A stretch of 64,000 nucleotides of DNA from Candidatus Brocadia sp. (GCA_021646415.1 SOEU01000003.1:1-64000), one strand, 5' to 3'. Shown: positions 23,893 to 33,335, numbered from the stretch's first letter. Notes: generated by a model from the letters alone, not told the origin. Program-made: numbers and translations.

Positions 23893-25692
23893 ATGCCGGA
23901 AACAGCCGCAGAACTATCTAATCAAAATGATTTGTTTGGGAATTTGTTCCGCGGGACTCGTCCAACTACGAATAGCTCAAGTTCTTATGTAACGGACACA
24001 GATCCGGTTCAATCAGAAATCGGTGAAAAAGATATTGAGAATCATTCCGAAAGTATTCCATTCCAGGAAATACTTGGTCAACAAATAATCAATCGCACAG
24101 CCCGGGATGCAGTTAATCAACAAAAGCCAAATGATCCTGCAATAGAATCGAGTAACAGGAAACTATTTCAAGAGGATATTCATGAGGTAAACTCATCTTT
24201 ATTCCATGAAACACTGGTAAGCGGTAGCCCACAAAGAAATGCAAAAAATCCCAACATACCCAACTCTATCGGAGGAGAAAGCGACGGTTTTTCTTCTTTA
24301 ACAAAGAAAGGTGAAAAAGGATTTGAACTGAATCTTTCAGGGACACCAGTATTAGACACTATCCATTCATCAGACATTCTGCCCGGGACATTTCGTGAAC
24401 ACACAGAACCGGCTTTTCAAAATTTTAGCCAAAATTTCCCTTTGAAAAATGGTGTGGTCAAGGTTGATGTTAATGTAAATATTCACAATCCTTTGATGAT
24501 TGATGTCAATCATCAAAATTTGTTCACTTCTCCCTTTTGTGGTTTGGAACAGAGGAAAATTGATATACGAAAAAATAACCAGTTCACTAATATAACCAGT
24601 TCGGATTTTTTATACAACACAGAAGCATCCATTATGCAAAATCTAACTGACGAAAACGCAATCCGGAACAATGAAGGTGTTGGATCAAATCCATCCAAAA
24701 ATCTTAAAAATTTACAAAAATTGGATCAATCCATCCCCATCGTAATGCAAGAGCCAGAATTTGCAGGCTCAGATAACGCAATCAATATCAAGGAATTGCC
24801 TACTGCATTTAAATCACTAGCTCAGAATGTTTCTCCAGAAAACAGGTTTAATACACCCAGGCATGAAATAGACGGCCAAATCAATGGAACAGAAAAACAG
24901 AGGGAAAATGATTTGTCAAAAATAACCAGTAAGGTACCTTCTGAGCATAACGATCCAGGTACTTCACAAAAAAATGAGGAATGGAACTTGTTTGACAACT
25001 TTACACAGGAAGAGAGCCTCTCTAACCCTACACCATTTGACACTCATCGACAAAAAACTCATAGCAGATATCTCTTTCCCCTGGATACACAAACAACAAC
25101 CGATGGCATACAATCAAACGCATCAAACTTTACACAAAATACAGAAGTATTTCCCGCCGGTGGCACAAAACAATCACCTTCCCTGGAAGGTCATAAAGAT
25201 AGTGTAAGGCACACATTCCCCGAAAGTTTTAATGCAGGTACAGAGCATGCATACAATATTACGGATCAACTCTTTCAAAAAATCAGCCTGATACACCATG
25301 GTGATAAATCAGAAATCAAGTTACACCTGACCCCCCCTGAACTGGGCAGTGTAAAAATCCACTTTACCGAAGAAAATGATGAAATCGGGGCAAAGATCTT
25401 TGTGGAGAACGCAGAAGTCAAAGCCGTTATAGAAAACAATGCCCATCGCCTTAAAGAATCCGTGGGTGCCAACGGCGTGGAAATCCACAAATTAGAAGTA
25501 CACATACAAAATAACGATGCGCACAAACAAAAATCGTCAGAAAATTCTGACTCCAATAACACACATTATCGGGCAGGGAGCCAGGAGAACCGAAATGGAG
25601 GTCAATCCGATAAAGAAAGAAATGTAAGCAATAATTCGCGAACAGATGCCGGCATAAACACATCGAATTTAATGGTTGACTACATTATTTAA
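23893..25692 (+). CDS. fliK: Flagellar hook-length control protein
   Basis: The protein has 599 residues. A long Asn/Ser-rich, poorly conserved N-terminal part acts as the ruler. The conserved C-terminal hook domain (about 465-550) has KSEIKLHLTPPELGSVKIHF and IENNAHRLKESVGANGVEIHKLEVHI. FliK is exported and stops hook growth by switching export specificity. The ATG follows AGAGGAAA. It is followed 12 bases later by flgD, the standard fliK-flgD-flgE order. The N-terminus is fairly long for the family. Confidence 0.92.
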   Translation: MPETAAELSNQNDLFGNLFRGTRPTTNSSSSYVTDTDPVQSEIGEKDIENHSESIPFQEILGQQIINRTARDAVNQQKPNDPAIESSNRKLFQEDIHEVNSSLFHETLVSGSPQRNAKNPNIPNSIGGESDGFSSLTKKGEKGFELNLSGTPVLDTIHSSDILPGTFREHTEPAFQNFSQNFPLKNGVVKVDVNVNIHNPLMIDVNHQNLFTSPFCGLEQRKIDIRKNNQFTNITSSDFLYNTEASIMQNLTDENAIRNNEGVGSNPSKNLKNLQKLDQSIPIVMQEPEFAGSDNAINIKELPTAFKSLAQNVSPENRFNTPRHEIDGQINGTEKQRENDLSKITSKVPSEHNDPGTSQKNEEWNLFDNFTQEESLSNPTPFDTHRQKTHSRYLFPLDTQTTTDGIQSNASNFTQNTEVFPAGGTKQSPSLEGHKDSVRHTFPESFNAGTEHAYNITDQLFQKISLIHHGDKSEIKLHLTPPELGSVKIHFTEENDEIGAKIFVENAEVKAVIENNAHRLKESVGANGVEIHKLEVHIQNNDAHKQKSSENSDSNNTHYRAGSQENRNGGQSDKERNVSNNSRTDAGINTSNLMVDYII

Positions 25693-25703
25693 GGAGGTAA
25701 AAC

Positions 25704-26159
25704 ATGGGCATTTCAAGCACTTCAAGTCTGAGTTCAGAAATCAGTATGAATAATTTTCTGACGCTCTTTGTTACACAATTGCAAAATCAAAATCCATTAG
25801 AGCCGACTGACAATTCTGAATTTATGTCTCAATTAGCACAATTCAGTGCATTGGAACAAGAACAACAGCAGACAGAATATCTTTCAAGTATGACCAGTAT
25901 CGATACGGCCTCATTGCAATTGGACCAACTAACTATGGCCAGCACGTTCATCGGTAAGACCATAACATACAGTAGCGATGGTAACGATAAAGAAACCCTA
26001 ACGGGTGTTGTAGAAGGAGTAAAACTCGAAGAAGATGGAACGGTGTCTTTCATTGTTCATGGAAAGTCTGTTTCCATCTCAAATCTCATAGAAGTTAGTG
26101 AGGCGTCAACAACAAAAACATCATCATCAAACATTCAATCTAAATCACTTGACAAATAA
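25704..26159 (+). CDS. flgD: Flagellar hook-cap scaffolding protein
   Basis: The 151-residue protein has the FlgD N-terminal signature: FLTLFVTQLQNQNPLEPTDNSEF, MSQLAQFSALEQ, then a central TMASTFIGKTI and a C-terminal part. It caps the growing hook and is shed later. It lacks the larger Ig-like region seen in enterobacterial FlgD, as many planctomycete forms do. AAGGAGG lies at the right distance from the ATG. It lies between fliK and flgE in an obvious operon. Confidence 0.92.
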   Translation: MGISSTSSLSSEISMNNFLTLFVTQLQNQNPLEPTDNSEFMSQLAQFSALEQEQQQTEYLSSMTSIDTASLQLDQLTMASTFIGKTITYSSDGNDKETLTGVVEGVKLEEDGTVSFIVHGKSVSISNLIEVSEASTTKTSSSNIQSKSLDK

Positions 26160-26180
26160 TAACGGAAAGGAGGGGACATC

Positions 26181-27755
26181 ATGGGTCTCGGAGGTGCATT
26201 ATATTCAGGCGTGTCAGGTATTCGCGCCCATCAAAACATGTTGGACATCATAGGAAATAACCTGGCAAATATCAATACCTACGGATATAAATCCTCAAGG
26301 CTATTATTTTCTGACCTGCTAAGTCAAACTATAGCAATTGGGACTAACGGTAACCCGATGCAGGTAGGAAAGGGTGTAAAATTTGCAAGCATTACATCGA
26401 ACTTTAGTCAGGGAACATTAGAAAGCACCAATAATGTATTTGACCTCGCCATCCAGGGAGAGGGATTTTTTGTCGTTAATGGAGGCAGCAAGGATTTTTT
26501 TACGAGGGTTGGAGCATTTTCTACTGATGAAGACAATTATCTCGTTGATTCAAATACAGGCTATAAGGTATTAGACACAAACGGTAAAGAAATCTCCATA
26601 CCTTATGATTCAACCGTTTCCGGCAAGGCTACATCCAAGGCTTACATTACAGGCAATCTGGATGCATCGGCATCAAGTTCAACGGCCGAGGTGTTGATAA
26701 TGTCCACCGCCCTTACCGAAAGTAGCACAGCAGCAACTACGGCAACCGAATTAAACGACCTGGACTCTAACACTACAGATTACGTTGCCGGAGACACCAT
26801 TCTCATTACGGGAACGAAATCGGATGGAACTGCCGTTTCTGCAACTTATACGTATGCAGCTAATGATACAGTTCAGGAACTTATAGACGCAATAAATACG
26901 GCATTTTCCAGTGATGCAACCGCCAGTCTGGATTCTTCAGGAAAAATCATCCTCACAGCAGATACCTCCGGAAATGACGAATTATCGCTCACTCTTACGG
27001 ATGGCGGCTCCAATACTGGTGCAACGACATGGACAGATCACACCTTTAGTGGCTCCACGTACACGACCTCTGTGGATATCTTTGATTCCCAGGGGACCCG
27101 ACATGCGGTTACCCTCAGATTCACAAAACAAATGGACAACGAATGGGACCTTACCGCCTCTATGGATAGTAGTGAAGGCACATTTGCCAGTAGCGATAAT
27201 CAGATAACAAGTATCACGTTTAATGATGATGGTACATTCAGCGCAAGCGGTGATACAACGCTTCAATTTAATTTCAGTGGCATCAGCAGTACACAGTCCG
27301 TAATTTTTGATCTAGGCACATCAGGAGAAAATGATGGCCTTACACAAAATGGCGGCGACTCAACTGCCGCTGTCACAAAACAAGATGGTTACGAGTATGG
27401 AACATTTGATTCCGTGTCCATAAATTCAGATGGCACCATAAAGACATTGTACACCAATGGCAAAACACAAACTATTGCGACACTGAAGATCGCCTTATTT
27501 AACAACCTCAACGGTTTAAACAAGATAGGAGATAACTTATACGAACAAACTTCAGTCTCTGGCGAACCCATTTATGTAAACGCTAATTCAGGTCGTGCAG
27601 GTTCTATTTCAAGCGGCTATTTAGAGGGGTCCAATGTGGATATGGCCACAGAATTGACCTCGCTGATTACGGCACAGAGGGGCTTTCAACTCAACACAAA
27701 GGTCATCACCACGGCCGATGAAATACTTGCAGAAGTCGTCAACCTGAAGAGATAA
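26181..27755 (+). CDS. flgE: Flagellar hook protein
   Basis: The 524-residue rod/hook-family protein has N-terminal GALYSGVSGIRAHQNMLDIIG and NNLANINTYGYKSSR, and the central Thr/Ser/Asp-rich variable domain (about 140-430). C-terminal EGSNVDMATELTSLITAQRG and FQLNTKVITTADEILAEVVNLKR build the hook core. The rich Thr/Ser content makes it a plausible glycan acceptor. AGGAGGGG precedes the ATG. A hairpin follows the stop at 27778-27805. Confidence 0.95.
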   Translation: MGLGGALYSGVSGIRAHQNMLDIIGNNLANINTYGYKSSRLLFSDLLSQTIAIGTNGNPMQVGKGVKFASITSNFSQGTLESTNNVFDLAIQGEGFFVVNGGSKDFFTRVGAFSTDEDNYLVDSNTGYKVLDTNGKEISIPYDSTVSGKATSKAYITGNLDASASSSTAEVLIMSTALTESSTAATTATELNDLDSNTTDYVAGDTILITGTKSDGTAVSATYTYAANDTVQELIDAINTAFSSDATASLDSSGKIILTADTSGNDELSLTLTDGGSNTGATTWTDHTFSGSTYTTSVDIFDSQGTRHAVTLRFTKQMDNEWDLTASMDSSEGTFASSDNQITSITFNDDGTFSASGDTTLQFNFSGISSTQSVIFDLGTSGENDGLTQNGGDSTAAVTKQDGYEYGTFDSVSINSDGTIKTLYTNGKTQTIATLKIALFNNLNGLNKIGDNLYEQTSVSGEPIYVNANSGRAGSISSGYLEGSNVDMATELTSLITAQRGFQLNTKVITTADEILAEVVNLKR

Positions 27756-27777
27756 CGAAAAACATAGTTTGATGATA

Positions 27778-27805
27778 AGGGTGGCGAACGACCGTTCGCT
27801 GCCCT
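27778..27805 (+). terminator. Hairpin after flgE
   Basis: agggtggcgaac pairs with gttcgctgccct (12 bp with two wobble pairs, 4-base loop). No long T run follows, so it is at best a weak or factor-dependent terminator. It separates fliK-flgD-flgE from flgF. Confidence 0.5.
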
Positions 27806-28127
27806 ATCTCAATAAAATACTTTTATAAACTTCACTACATCGCACCTAACCAATATTCTTATTTATGGTTATTCATGTAAATTTTTTGTACATATTATTG
27901 ATGGGGAAATTTATTCAATTCACCATGAAATATTTACCCAACTATTTTCATAAATTTTTCATCACGTCAATTTAATATGTCCCCCTTAACTCATAGAAAG
28001 TGTTGTTATAAGGCATGTTGTAAAAAAGAATTTATTAAAGATGTTCGTTTGCGTATTTGGTATTAAGATTGCGGCTATAAAGAAAAATAGAATAATCAAG
28101 CTTTTTACTCATATACGGAGGATACAC
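27806..28127. other. Intergenic region before flgF
   Basis: AT-rich, 320 bases. No gene supported. A promoter for the flgF block is expected. GGAGGA at 28118 is the ribosome site of flgF. Confidence 0.4.
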
Positions 28128-28856
28128 ATGATCGTAGGACTTTATACAGGCGCATCGGGTATGGTAAGTCAAGGGGACTATCAGACAGTTATCGCACGGA
28201 ATCTGGCTAATATCAACACCATTGGGTATAAGAAAAATGTTGCTGTTTTTCAGTCCTATATCTCTGATACAAAAACTGAGAATCAAAATGCTAATCGAGG
28301 TGTTGGAAACAGTTTAGGTACCGTTGCCACAGACTTTTCACCAGGTACTTTGGAATATACCGGTAATGATCTTGACCTTTCTATAAAAGGAAATGGATTT
28401 TTTACCGTCAAAACGGATGATGGAATTCGTTACACGAGAAAAGGGCAATTTATGTTATCACGTGACATGAGGATTATCACGCCTGAAGGATGGTATCTAT
28501 TAGGCCACGACGGAGAAATTCAAGTCCCCCAAAATGCAAAAAGCATTACTGTCAAAGAGAATGGAAGCCTTTCTGCAGACGGCAAGGAAACCGGGAAGAT
28601 TAGAGTTGTTACTATTTCTGATTTAACTGCTCTCGAACCCACAGGGAACTGTGCCTATACATTATCTGATACTGCAAAAGAACCGGAAGATTCAATCGAT
28701 TTTAAAATAGCCCATCGCTACCTGGAACAATCAAATGTAAATGCGGTAGATGAGATGGTCAATATGATTGCAAATATGAGAGGATATCAATCTGGTTATA
28801 AGGTCACCGACTCCATCGACGAAACGCTTAAAAAACTCATTAAACTTGCAACATAG
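28128..28856 (+). CDS. flgF: Flagellar basal-body rod protein (FlgF-like)
   Basis: From ATG 28128 (preceded by GGAGGA) the protein has about 242 residues. The N-terminus IVGLYTGASGMVSQGDYQTVIARNLANINT belongs to the rod/hook family, and the C-terminus LEQSNVNAVDEMVNMIANMRGYQS matches it. As a proximal rod protein it links the MS ring to FlgG. It precedes flgG with an inserted pseudogene between. Paralogy with FlgG makes the F assignment inference from gene order. The upstream in-frame ATG (28041) would add 29 non-conserved residues and lacks a ribosome site. Confidence 0.88.
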   Translation: MIVGLYTGASGMVSQGDYQTVIARNLANINTIGYKKNVAVFQSYISDTKTENQNANRGVGNSLGTVATDFSPGTLEYTGNDLDLSIKGNGFFTVKTDDGIRYTRKGQFMLSRDMRIITPEGWYLLGHDGEIQVPQNAKSITVKENGSLSADGKETGKIRVVTISDLTALEPTGNCAYTLSDTAKEPEDSIDFKIAHRYLEQSNVNAVDEMVNMIANMRGYQSGYKVTDSIDETLKKLIKLAT

Positions 28857-28857
28857 C

Positions 28858-28894
28858 AGTAAATGAGTAGATGAGTGGATGGGTAGATGGGTGA
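28858..28894 (+). repeat. Left TGAGT/TGGGT tract flanking the inserted four-helix-bundle gene
   Basis: agtaaatgagtagatgag then tggatgggtagatgggtga, a degenerate 7-8-base unit. It is roughly the inverse complement of 29260-29304. Confidence 0.6.
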
Positions 28895-28907
28895 ATAAGG
28901 AGGAATT

Positions 28908-29266
28908 ATGAGGACGCATAAGGATTTAGATATTTGGAAACGGGGAATTGAGTTTGTGCAGAATATTTATAAAGTTACGGCTGCTTTCCCAAAAGAGGAA
29001 CTCTATGGGTTAACATCACAATTGAGGAAAGCTTCCGTATCTTATCCAAGTAATATTGCCGAGGGTGCAGCGAGGTTTTCTAAAAAAGAATACATTCAAT
29101 TTTATATATCGCATTAGGTTCATTATCAGAAATTGAAACACAACTTGTTATAGCATTAAAATTGAATTACCTAAAAAAAGGCGAGAACTTATTTGGTGAT
29201 ATTGAAATATTGAGAAAAATGACATTAAACTTTATTAAATATTTAAAAAATAAAAATAACCCATAA
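28908..29266 (+). pseudogene. 23S-rRNA-IVS-type four-helix-bundle protein gene, frameshifted
   Basis: The first 69 residues (THKDLDIWKRGIEFVQNIY, FPKEELYGLTSQLRKASVSY, PSNIAEGAARFSKKEYIQF) are the family consensus. The normal frame then reaches TAG at 29115-29117. Reading one frame over restores LGSLSEIETQLVIALKLNYL and a plausible end at 29264-29266. A one-base shift in the tttatatatcgcatt segment is therefore the break; total length restored is about 119 residues. These proteins occur in rRNA intervening sequences and as Avd accessory proteins of diversity-generating retroelements. Here it is inserted between flgF and flgG. Confidence 0.88.
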
Positions 29267-29304
29267 CCCATATACTCATAAACTCATATACCCATTTACT
29301 CACT
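29260..29304 (+). repeat. Right inverted tract flanking the inserted four-helix-bundle gene
   Basis: cccataacccatatactcataaactcatatacccatttactcact: its complement reads as TGAGT/TGGGT units like the left tract. This gives the insertion a pair of inverted terminal tracts. Confidence 0.6.
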
Positions 29305-29319
29305 TAAAAGGAGAGCATT

Positions 29320-30099
29320 ATGATAAGGGCGTTATATACTGCCGCTACAGGCATGAAAGCTCAACAGCTATTTTTGGATAATGTCTCAAATAATTTAGCA
29401 AATATAAACACTACGGGATTCAAGAGAAGCCAGGTCAATTTTCAGGACCTTCTCTATGAAAAGAAGTATATTGCTGGTTCTGAATCTGCACAAGGTTTTG
29501 AGATACCTTCAGGTATCCAGCTAGGCGGTGGCGTAAGACCCATTTCTACCTCCAAGGTATTTTCTCAAGGGAATCAACAGGCCACCAACCGATCTCTAGA
29601 TCTTGCTATTGAAGGAAACGGTTTCTTTCAGATAAGTCGGCCGGACGGTACTATTGCATATACAAGGGATGGCGCATTTGAATTAAATAGTAAGGGTGAG
29701 ATTGTTACTGCTGAGGGTTTACCATTGACACCAAGCATTACAATTCAAGATGCCAAAGAAATTTCAATTGGAACGGATGGAACAGTATTCATAAAAGGCT
29801 CCGATAGCACCCTTCAGAATGTGGGACAAATTATGCTGGCAAATTTTCCTAACCCGGCAGGTTTAGATAGTCTCGGAAGGAATATGTATGCAGAAACTGT
29901 CGCATCAGGCGCCCCCATAGTCTCAGTACCTGGTGAACAAGGAACAGGTGAAATTTACCAGGGAGCCCTTGAAAATTCAAATGTTGAAACGGTCACGGAA
30001 CTTGTTAACCTTATCACTGCTCAGCGTGCGTACGAGATCAATTCCAGAGCAATAAAAGCCAGTGATGAGATGTTGTCAACCATTAACAATATGGCATAA
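29320..30099 (+). CDS. flgG: Flagellar distal rod protein
   Basis: The 259-residue protein has N-terminal MIRALYTAATGMKAQQLFLDNVS, NNLANINTTGFKRSQVNFQDLLY and C-terminal GALENSNVETVTELVNLITAQRAYEINSRAI, the hallmark FlgG pattern. It forms the drive-shaft segment between rod and hook. AGGAGAGC precedes the ATG. It is followed 100 bases later by flgA, with a palindromic family B repeat between. Confidence 0.96.
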   Translation: MIRALYTAATGMKAQQLFLDNVSNNLANINTTGFKRSQVNFQDLLYEKKYIAGSESAQGFEIPSGIQLGGGVRPISTSKVFSQGNQQATNRSLDLAIEGNGFFQISRPDGTIAYTRDGAFELNSKGEIVTAEGLPLTPSITIQDAKEISIGTDGTVFIKGSDSTLQNVGQIMLANFPNPAGLDSLGRNMYAETVASGAPIVSVPGEQGTGEIYQGALENSNVETVTELVNLITAQRAYEINSRAIKASDEMLSTINNMA

Positions 30100-30111
30100 C
30101 GCTGCAAAACC

Positions 30112-30160
30112 GCACTTCATCTCCCCCTTCTCCTCTAAGGAAGGCGATGAAGTGAGGTAA
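30112..30160. repeat. Palindromic repeat family B between flgG and flgA
   Basis: cttcatctccccctt with aaggaaggcgatgaagtgagg: outer arms cttcatc/gatgaag pair, with related inner arms. This is the same layout as 33238-33282 in partly decayed form. Confidence 0.6.
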
Positions 30161-30202
30161 AATACTTGCAAAAGCATTTTTAATAGCTGACGGAAATTTC
30201 TT

Positions 30203-31174
30203 ATGAAATTAAACTTTTTAATACCTTTACCCATGGTAATCTTCTTCACCTTCCATACTGCAATTGGTGAAAGAATTACCATAGAAATCAAGGACAAGGT
30301 AATCCTGCCAGAAAAACAAATTGTCATGGAAGATATTGCATATGTTTCATGCAATAATCCATCCCTTTTAGAAAGAATCAACGATATTATTATTGGGAAC
30401 ACCCCCTGGCCTGGTAACGTCAGGAAAATAGAACGGGATACCATCAATGCACGTCTCATGGACGAAGGTATCAATCTGAATGATATCACTTACGGCAGCA
30501 CGACTTCTTCGTTGGTCTCTGTTGAATCAATAACCATTTCAGGAGAATATATTTTAAAGAAGGCAAGGAAATATCTTCAGTCTAAATTATTCCAGCCTGA
30601 ACGTGAAATAATCATTGAATCTGACAGACATCCAAAGGATAAATTATTACCTGCAAATGAAGGAACTATCCATTTGGAGGTATCACAAATTGATGCTACT
30701 AAAGACAGAGGTAACGTCCAACTTATCGTTCATATATTTATTAACGATAAACAATATATGAAAATACCGGTTTTTTTTAACATACGTGTATACGAAAATA
30801 TCGTTACTTCCAACAAGAAAATAGACAGAAACGACATTCTCAGCATGGATACCCTTGTGATCAGAAGGATGGAAACTACAAAGCTTGCTGGATTAACGTT
30901 TAACAATGCTGAAGATCTCATAGGAAAACGCGCCATACGTCCAATCTTGCCAAATACACCAATTACAGCAGAAATTGTGGACAATCCCCCTGTAATAAAA
31001 AAGGGTGATTTTATCAAAATTTTTGTTCAAACAGGAAATCTCCATGTTGTAACAAAAGGTATAGCAAAGGAGGACGGCTATTTGGGAAAAATCATCAGGA
31101 TAAAGAATATTGATTCGAATAAGGAGTTACACGGCAGGGTAGAGGATTCGACCTCGGTTAAGATCGTTTTTTAA
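30203..31174 (+). CDS. flgA: Flagellar P-ring assembly chaperone
   Basis: The 323-residue protein has an N-terminal signal (MKLNFLIPLPMVIFFTFHTAIG). The C-terminal SAF-type domain shows VTSNKKIDRNDILSMDTL, LIGKRAIRPILPNTPIT and KKGDFIKIFVQTGNLHVVTKG with DGYLGKIIRIKN, the FlgA pattern. It is periplasmic and helps FlgI assemble. It is longer than the usual 220-250 residues, with a non-conserved middle domain. It lies just before flgH and flgI, so it belongs to the P/L-ring block. Confidence 0.92.
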   Translation: MKLNFLIPLPMVIFFTFHTAIGERITIEIKDKVILPEKQIVMEDIAYVSCNNPSLLERINDIIIGNTPWPGNVRKIERDTINARLMDEGINLNDITYGSTTSSLVSVESITISGEYILKKARKYLQSKLFQPEREIIIESDRHPKDKLLPANEGTIHLEVSQIDATKDRGNVQLIVHIFINDKQYMKIPVFFNIRVYENIVTSNKKIDRNDILSMDTLVIRRMETTKLAGLTFNNAEDLIGKRAIRPILPNTPITAEIVDNPPVIKKGDFIKIFVQTGNLHVVTKGIAKEDGYLGKIIRIKNIDSNKELHGRVEDSTSVKIVF

Positions 31175-31183
31175 GGAAGAACT

Positions 31184-31915
31184 ATGAAAAACAATGCCAC
31201 AACTCAGTACAGTCACAATAATATTATTATTTTCTCAGCATCCTCCCTTTTGTGCGGAAAGACAAAAATGTTTAACAAAAGAAATTTGTTCTTACAACGG
31301 AAGACTATAACGTGTCTTTTTACAAGCCTGGTACTGTTAATCGTGAGTAATAATATTCAGGCTGAATCAATCTGGAAAAAACGAGTGACTTTAAACACAA
31401 ATCTGTTCAATGACAACAGGGCCAGGGGAATAGGAGACATTGTAACGGTACAAATCAATGAGTCGACAGAAATTACAGGAGTGGAAGATTCCAGTGCAGA
31501 AAACAAGAAAAGCCATAGTGTCAACGTAGATACTACAAATTTTTTTACAAAGCCATTAGGAGACACGAGCGGCTATTTACCAAATTTTTCAGCCGATATG
31601 AATCACAGTTTTAATGGCAAAGGAGCATATGAGAGCAACCGTAATATTAGTTTAGAACTTACTGCTGTTGTTACGGAAATACTAGCCAATGGGAATTTGA
31701 TTATAGAAGGAAATCGTGATGTCAATATTAATGGTGAAAAATATAACATCAAGGTATCCGGAATAGTAAGGCCTATTGATATCAGTATAGAGAATGTGAT
31801 TCAATCATCCTCAATCGCAAATGCCAATATAACACTTGAGGGCAAAGGATTTTTAACACGCGCTGGGAAACGCGGGTGGTGGAACCGGATCTATGAAGCT
31901 GTGTGGCCATTTTAA
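31184..31915 (+). CDS. flgH: Flagellar L-ring protein
   Basis: The 243-residue protein has the FlgH core: NLFNDNRARGIGDIVTVQINESTEI, then FSADMNHSFNGKGAYESNRNI and ILANGNLIIEGNRDVNINGEKY plus VRPIDIS. It forms the outer-membrane ring. The signal region reads ITCLFTSLVLLIVSNNIQAES with no cysteine, so the usual FlgH lipobox is missing and SPase I processing is predicted. The start at 31184 follows AAGGAAGA; an internal ATG (31268) would give a shorter leader. Confidence 0.9.
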   Translation: MKNNATTQYSHNNIIIFSASSLLCGKTKMFNKRNLFLQRKTITCLFTSLVLLIVSNNIQAESIWKKRVTLNTNLFNDNRARGIGDIVTVQINESTEITGVEDSSAENKKSHSVNVDTTNFFTKPLGDTSGYLPNFSADMNHSFNGKGAYESNRNISLELTAVVTEILANGNLIIEGNRDVNINGEKYNIKVSGIVRPIDISIENVIQSSSIANANITLEGKGFLTRAGKRGWWNRIYEAVWPF

Positions 31916-31974
31916 TAGTTACTTTGACCTTAGTAATAATCTCCCTATGCCTGGCTGGAACAAATTTCCGGCTC

Positions 31975-31997
31975 GTTCCCAAACTCTGTTTGGGAAC
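31975..31997. repeat. Short palindrome gttcccaaac-tct-gtttgggaac
   Basis: A perfect 10-bp stem with a 3-base loop lies between flgH and flgI. This is a widely seen interspersed hairpin and may also protect or end the flgH message. Confidence 0.7.
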
Positions 31998-32077
31998 ACG
32001 CAGTTGGAAGTCGTCGCCAAAGGCAACACAATAATATTATTTTAATAAAAGAACATATTTAAAAGAAAACGCCCATC

Positions 32078-33202
32078 ATGAATTCAGTTTTTAAATACCG
32101 CGCAACAATCTTTATCATTGTAGTCCTTTTGTTTATGACACCGCTTTGTAAATTTACTCAAGCGGCTGTCCGAACTAAAGACATTGCCTACATTCAGGGC
32201 GTTCGTGATAACCAGCTTTATGGATACGGCCTTGTCATAGGACTTCAGGGAACCGGAGATAGCCAGATATTCAGGGTCACAAGACAACTGGCCGTAAATA
32301 TTTTTGAAAAGCTTGGAGTGTTACTATCGGAATCAGATTTTCTGTCTAAAAACATTGCGGCAGTTATGGTCACTGTCAACATTCCTGCTTTTGCAAGACC
32401 AGGCGATAAACTCGATGTTGTCGTTTCTTCCCTTGGTGATGCCAAAAGCCTCGAAGGGGGTGTCTTACTCCAAACTGCTTTACAAGGAGCAGACAATGAA
32501 GTATATGCAGTAGCACAGGGACCTTTATCCATCGGCGGCTATAACGTGGAAGGGCAAGCTCAATCTCTCCGCAAAAATATATCTACAACTGCATACATCT
32601 CAAATGGCGCCATCGTGGAAAAAGAGATCCATTCTTCTATTTTATATGGCAAGTCGTTAAGCGTTGTCTTACGCGACCCTGATTTTACAACAGCAAATCG
32701 TTTGGTAGAAGTAATTAATAATCTCTATCCAAATGCTGCAAGAGCAATAGACGCAGCAGTTGTGGATATAATACCTCCGAAAGATTTCCAATCAGAGGAT
32801 TCCATTATACGATTTGTGGCAAATATCGAAGAGTTGTACGTTAAGCCGGACAGTATTGCCAGGGTCATTATCAACGAACGTACAGGAACAATCGTTGCCG
32901 GTGAAAATGTCCGAATATCGACGGTTGCCATTGCGCATGGGAATTTAAGTATCACCATCAATGAAAGACCAGAGGTTTCACAACCTGGCCCATTGTCATC
33001 CGGTCAAACAACCGTAGTACCCAGAACAGATATTCAAGTGATCGAAGAGGAAAAGAAACTAAACGTAATTCAGGAGGGGGTAACAATATCTGATGTCGCA
33101 CGGGCCCTTAATGTGTTAGGAGTAACACCAAGAGATTTGATCTCTATATTCCAGACAATTAAACGGGCGGGCGCCCTTCATGCAGAACTTATTATCATGT
33201 AA
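32078..33202 (+). CDS. flgI: Flagellar P-ring protein
   Basis: The 374-residue protein has a signal peptide (ATIFIIVVLLFMTPLCKFTQA) and the FlgI signature RTKDIAYIQGVRDNQLYGYGLVIGLQGTGD. It has further RPGDKLDVVVSSLGDAKSLEGGVLLQTAL, GTIVAGENVRISTVAIAHGNL and the C-terminal GVTISDVARALNVLGVTPRDLISIFQTIKRAGALHAELIIM. It forms the peptidoglycan-level ring. Its partner FlgA is encoded two genes upstream. Confidence 0.96.
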   Translation: MNSVFKYRATIFIIVVLLFMTPLCKFTQAAVRTKDIAYIQGVRDNQLYGYGLVIGLQGTGDSQIFRVTRQLAVNIFEKLGVLLSESDFLSKNIAAVMVTVNIPAFARPGDKLDVVVSSLGDAKSLEGGVLLQTALQGADNEVYAVAQGPLSIGGYNVEGQAQSLRKNISTTAYISNGAIVEKEIHSSILYGKSLSVVLRDPDFTTANRLVEVINNLYPNAARAIDAAVVDIIPPKDFQSEDSIIRFVANIEELYVKPDSIARVIINERTGTIVAGENVRISTVAIAHGNLSITINERPEVSQPGPLSSGQTTVVPRTDIQVIEEEKKLNVIQEGVTISDVARALNVLGVTPRDLISIFQTIKRAGALHAELIIM

Positions 33203-33237
33203 AACCTATAACGAAGCATAGCTGCAACCAAAATAAC

Positions 33238-33282
33238 CACCCCTCTTTCCCCTCCTTCGCAAGGAGGGGATGAAGGAGAGGT
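33238..33282. repeat. Palindromic repeat family B, best-preserved copy
   Basis: cccctcctt-cgc-aaggagggg (33249-33269) forms a 9-bp stem, with outer ccaccccTCTtt and gatgaaggagaggt. Other copies are at 2458, 5845 and 30112. Confidence 0.75.
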
Positions 33283-33335
33283 AAAGTTAAATCTTCCTTG
33301 TTGGTATTAGTCCTTTTTTAACAACGGAGTTATAC

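Noticed and set aside
26911-27207. 98-codon frame inside flgE
   Set aside because: It is a shadow of the Thr/Ser-rich hook protein variable region.
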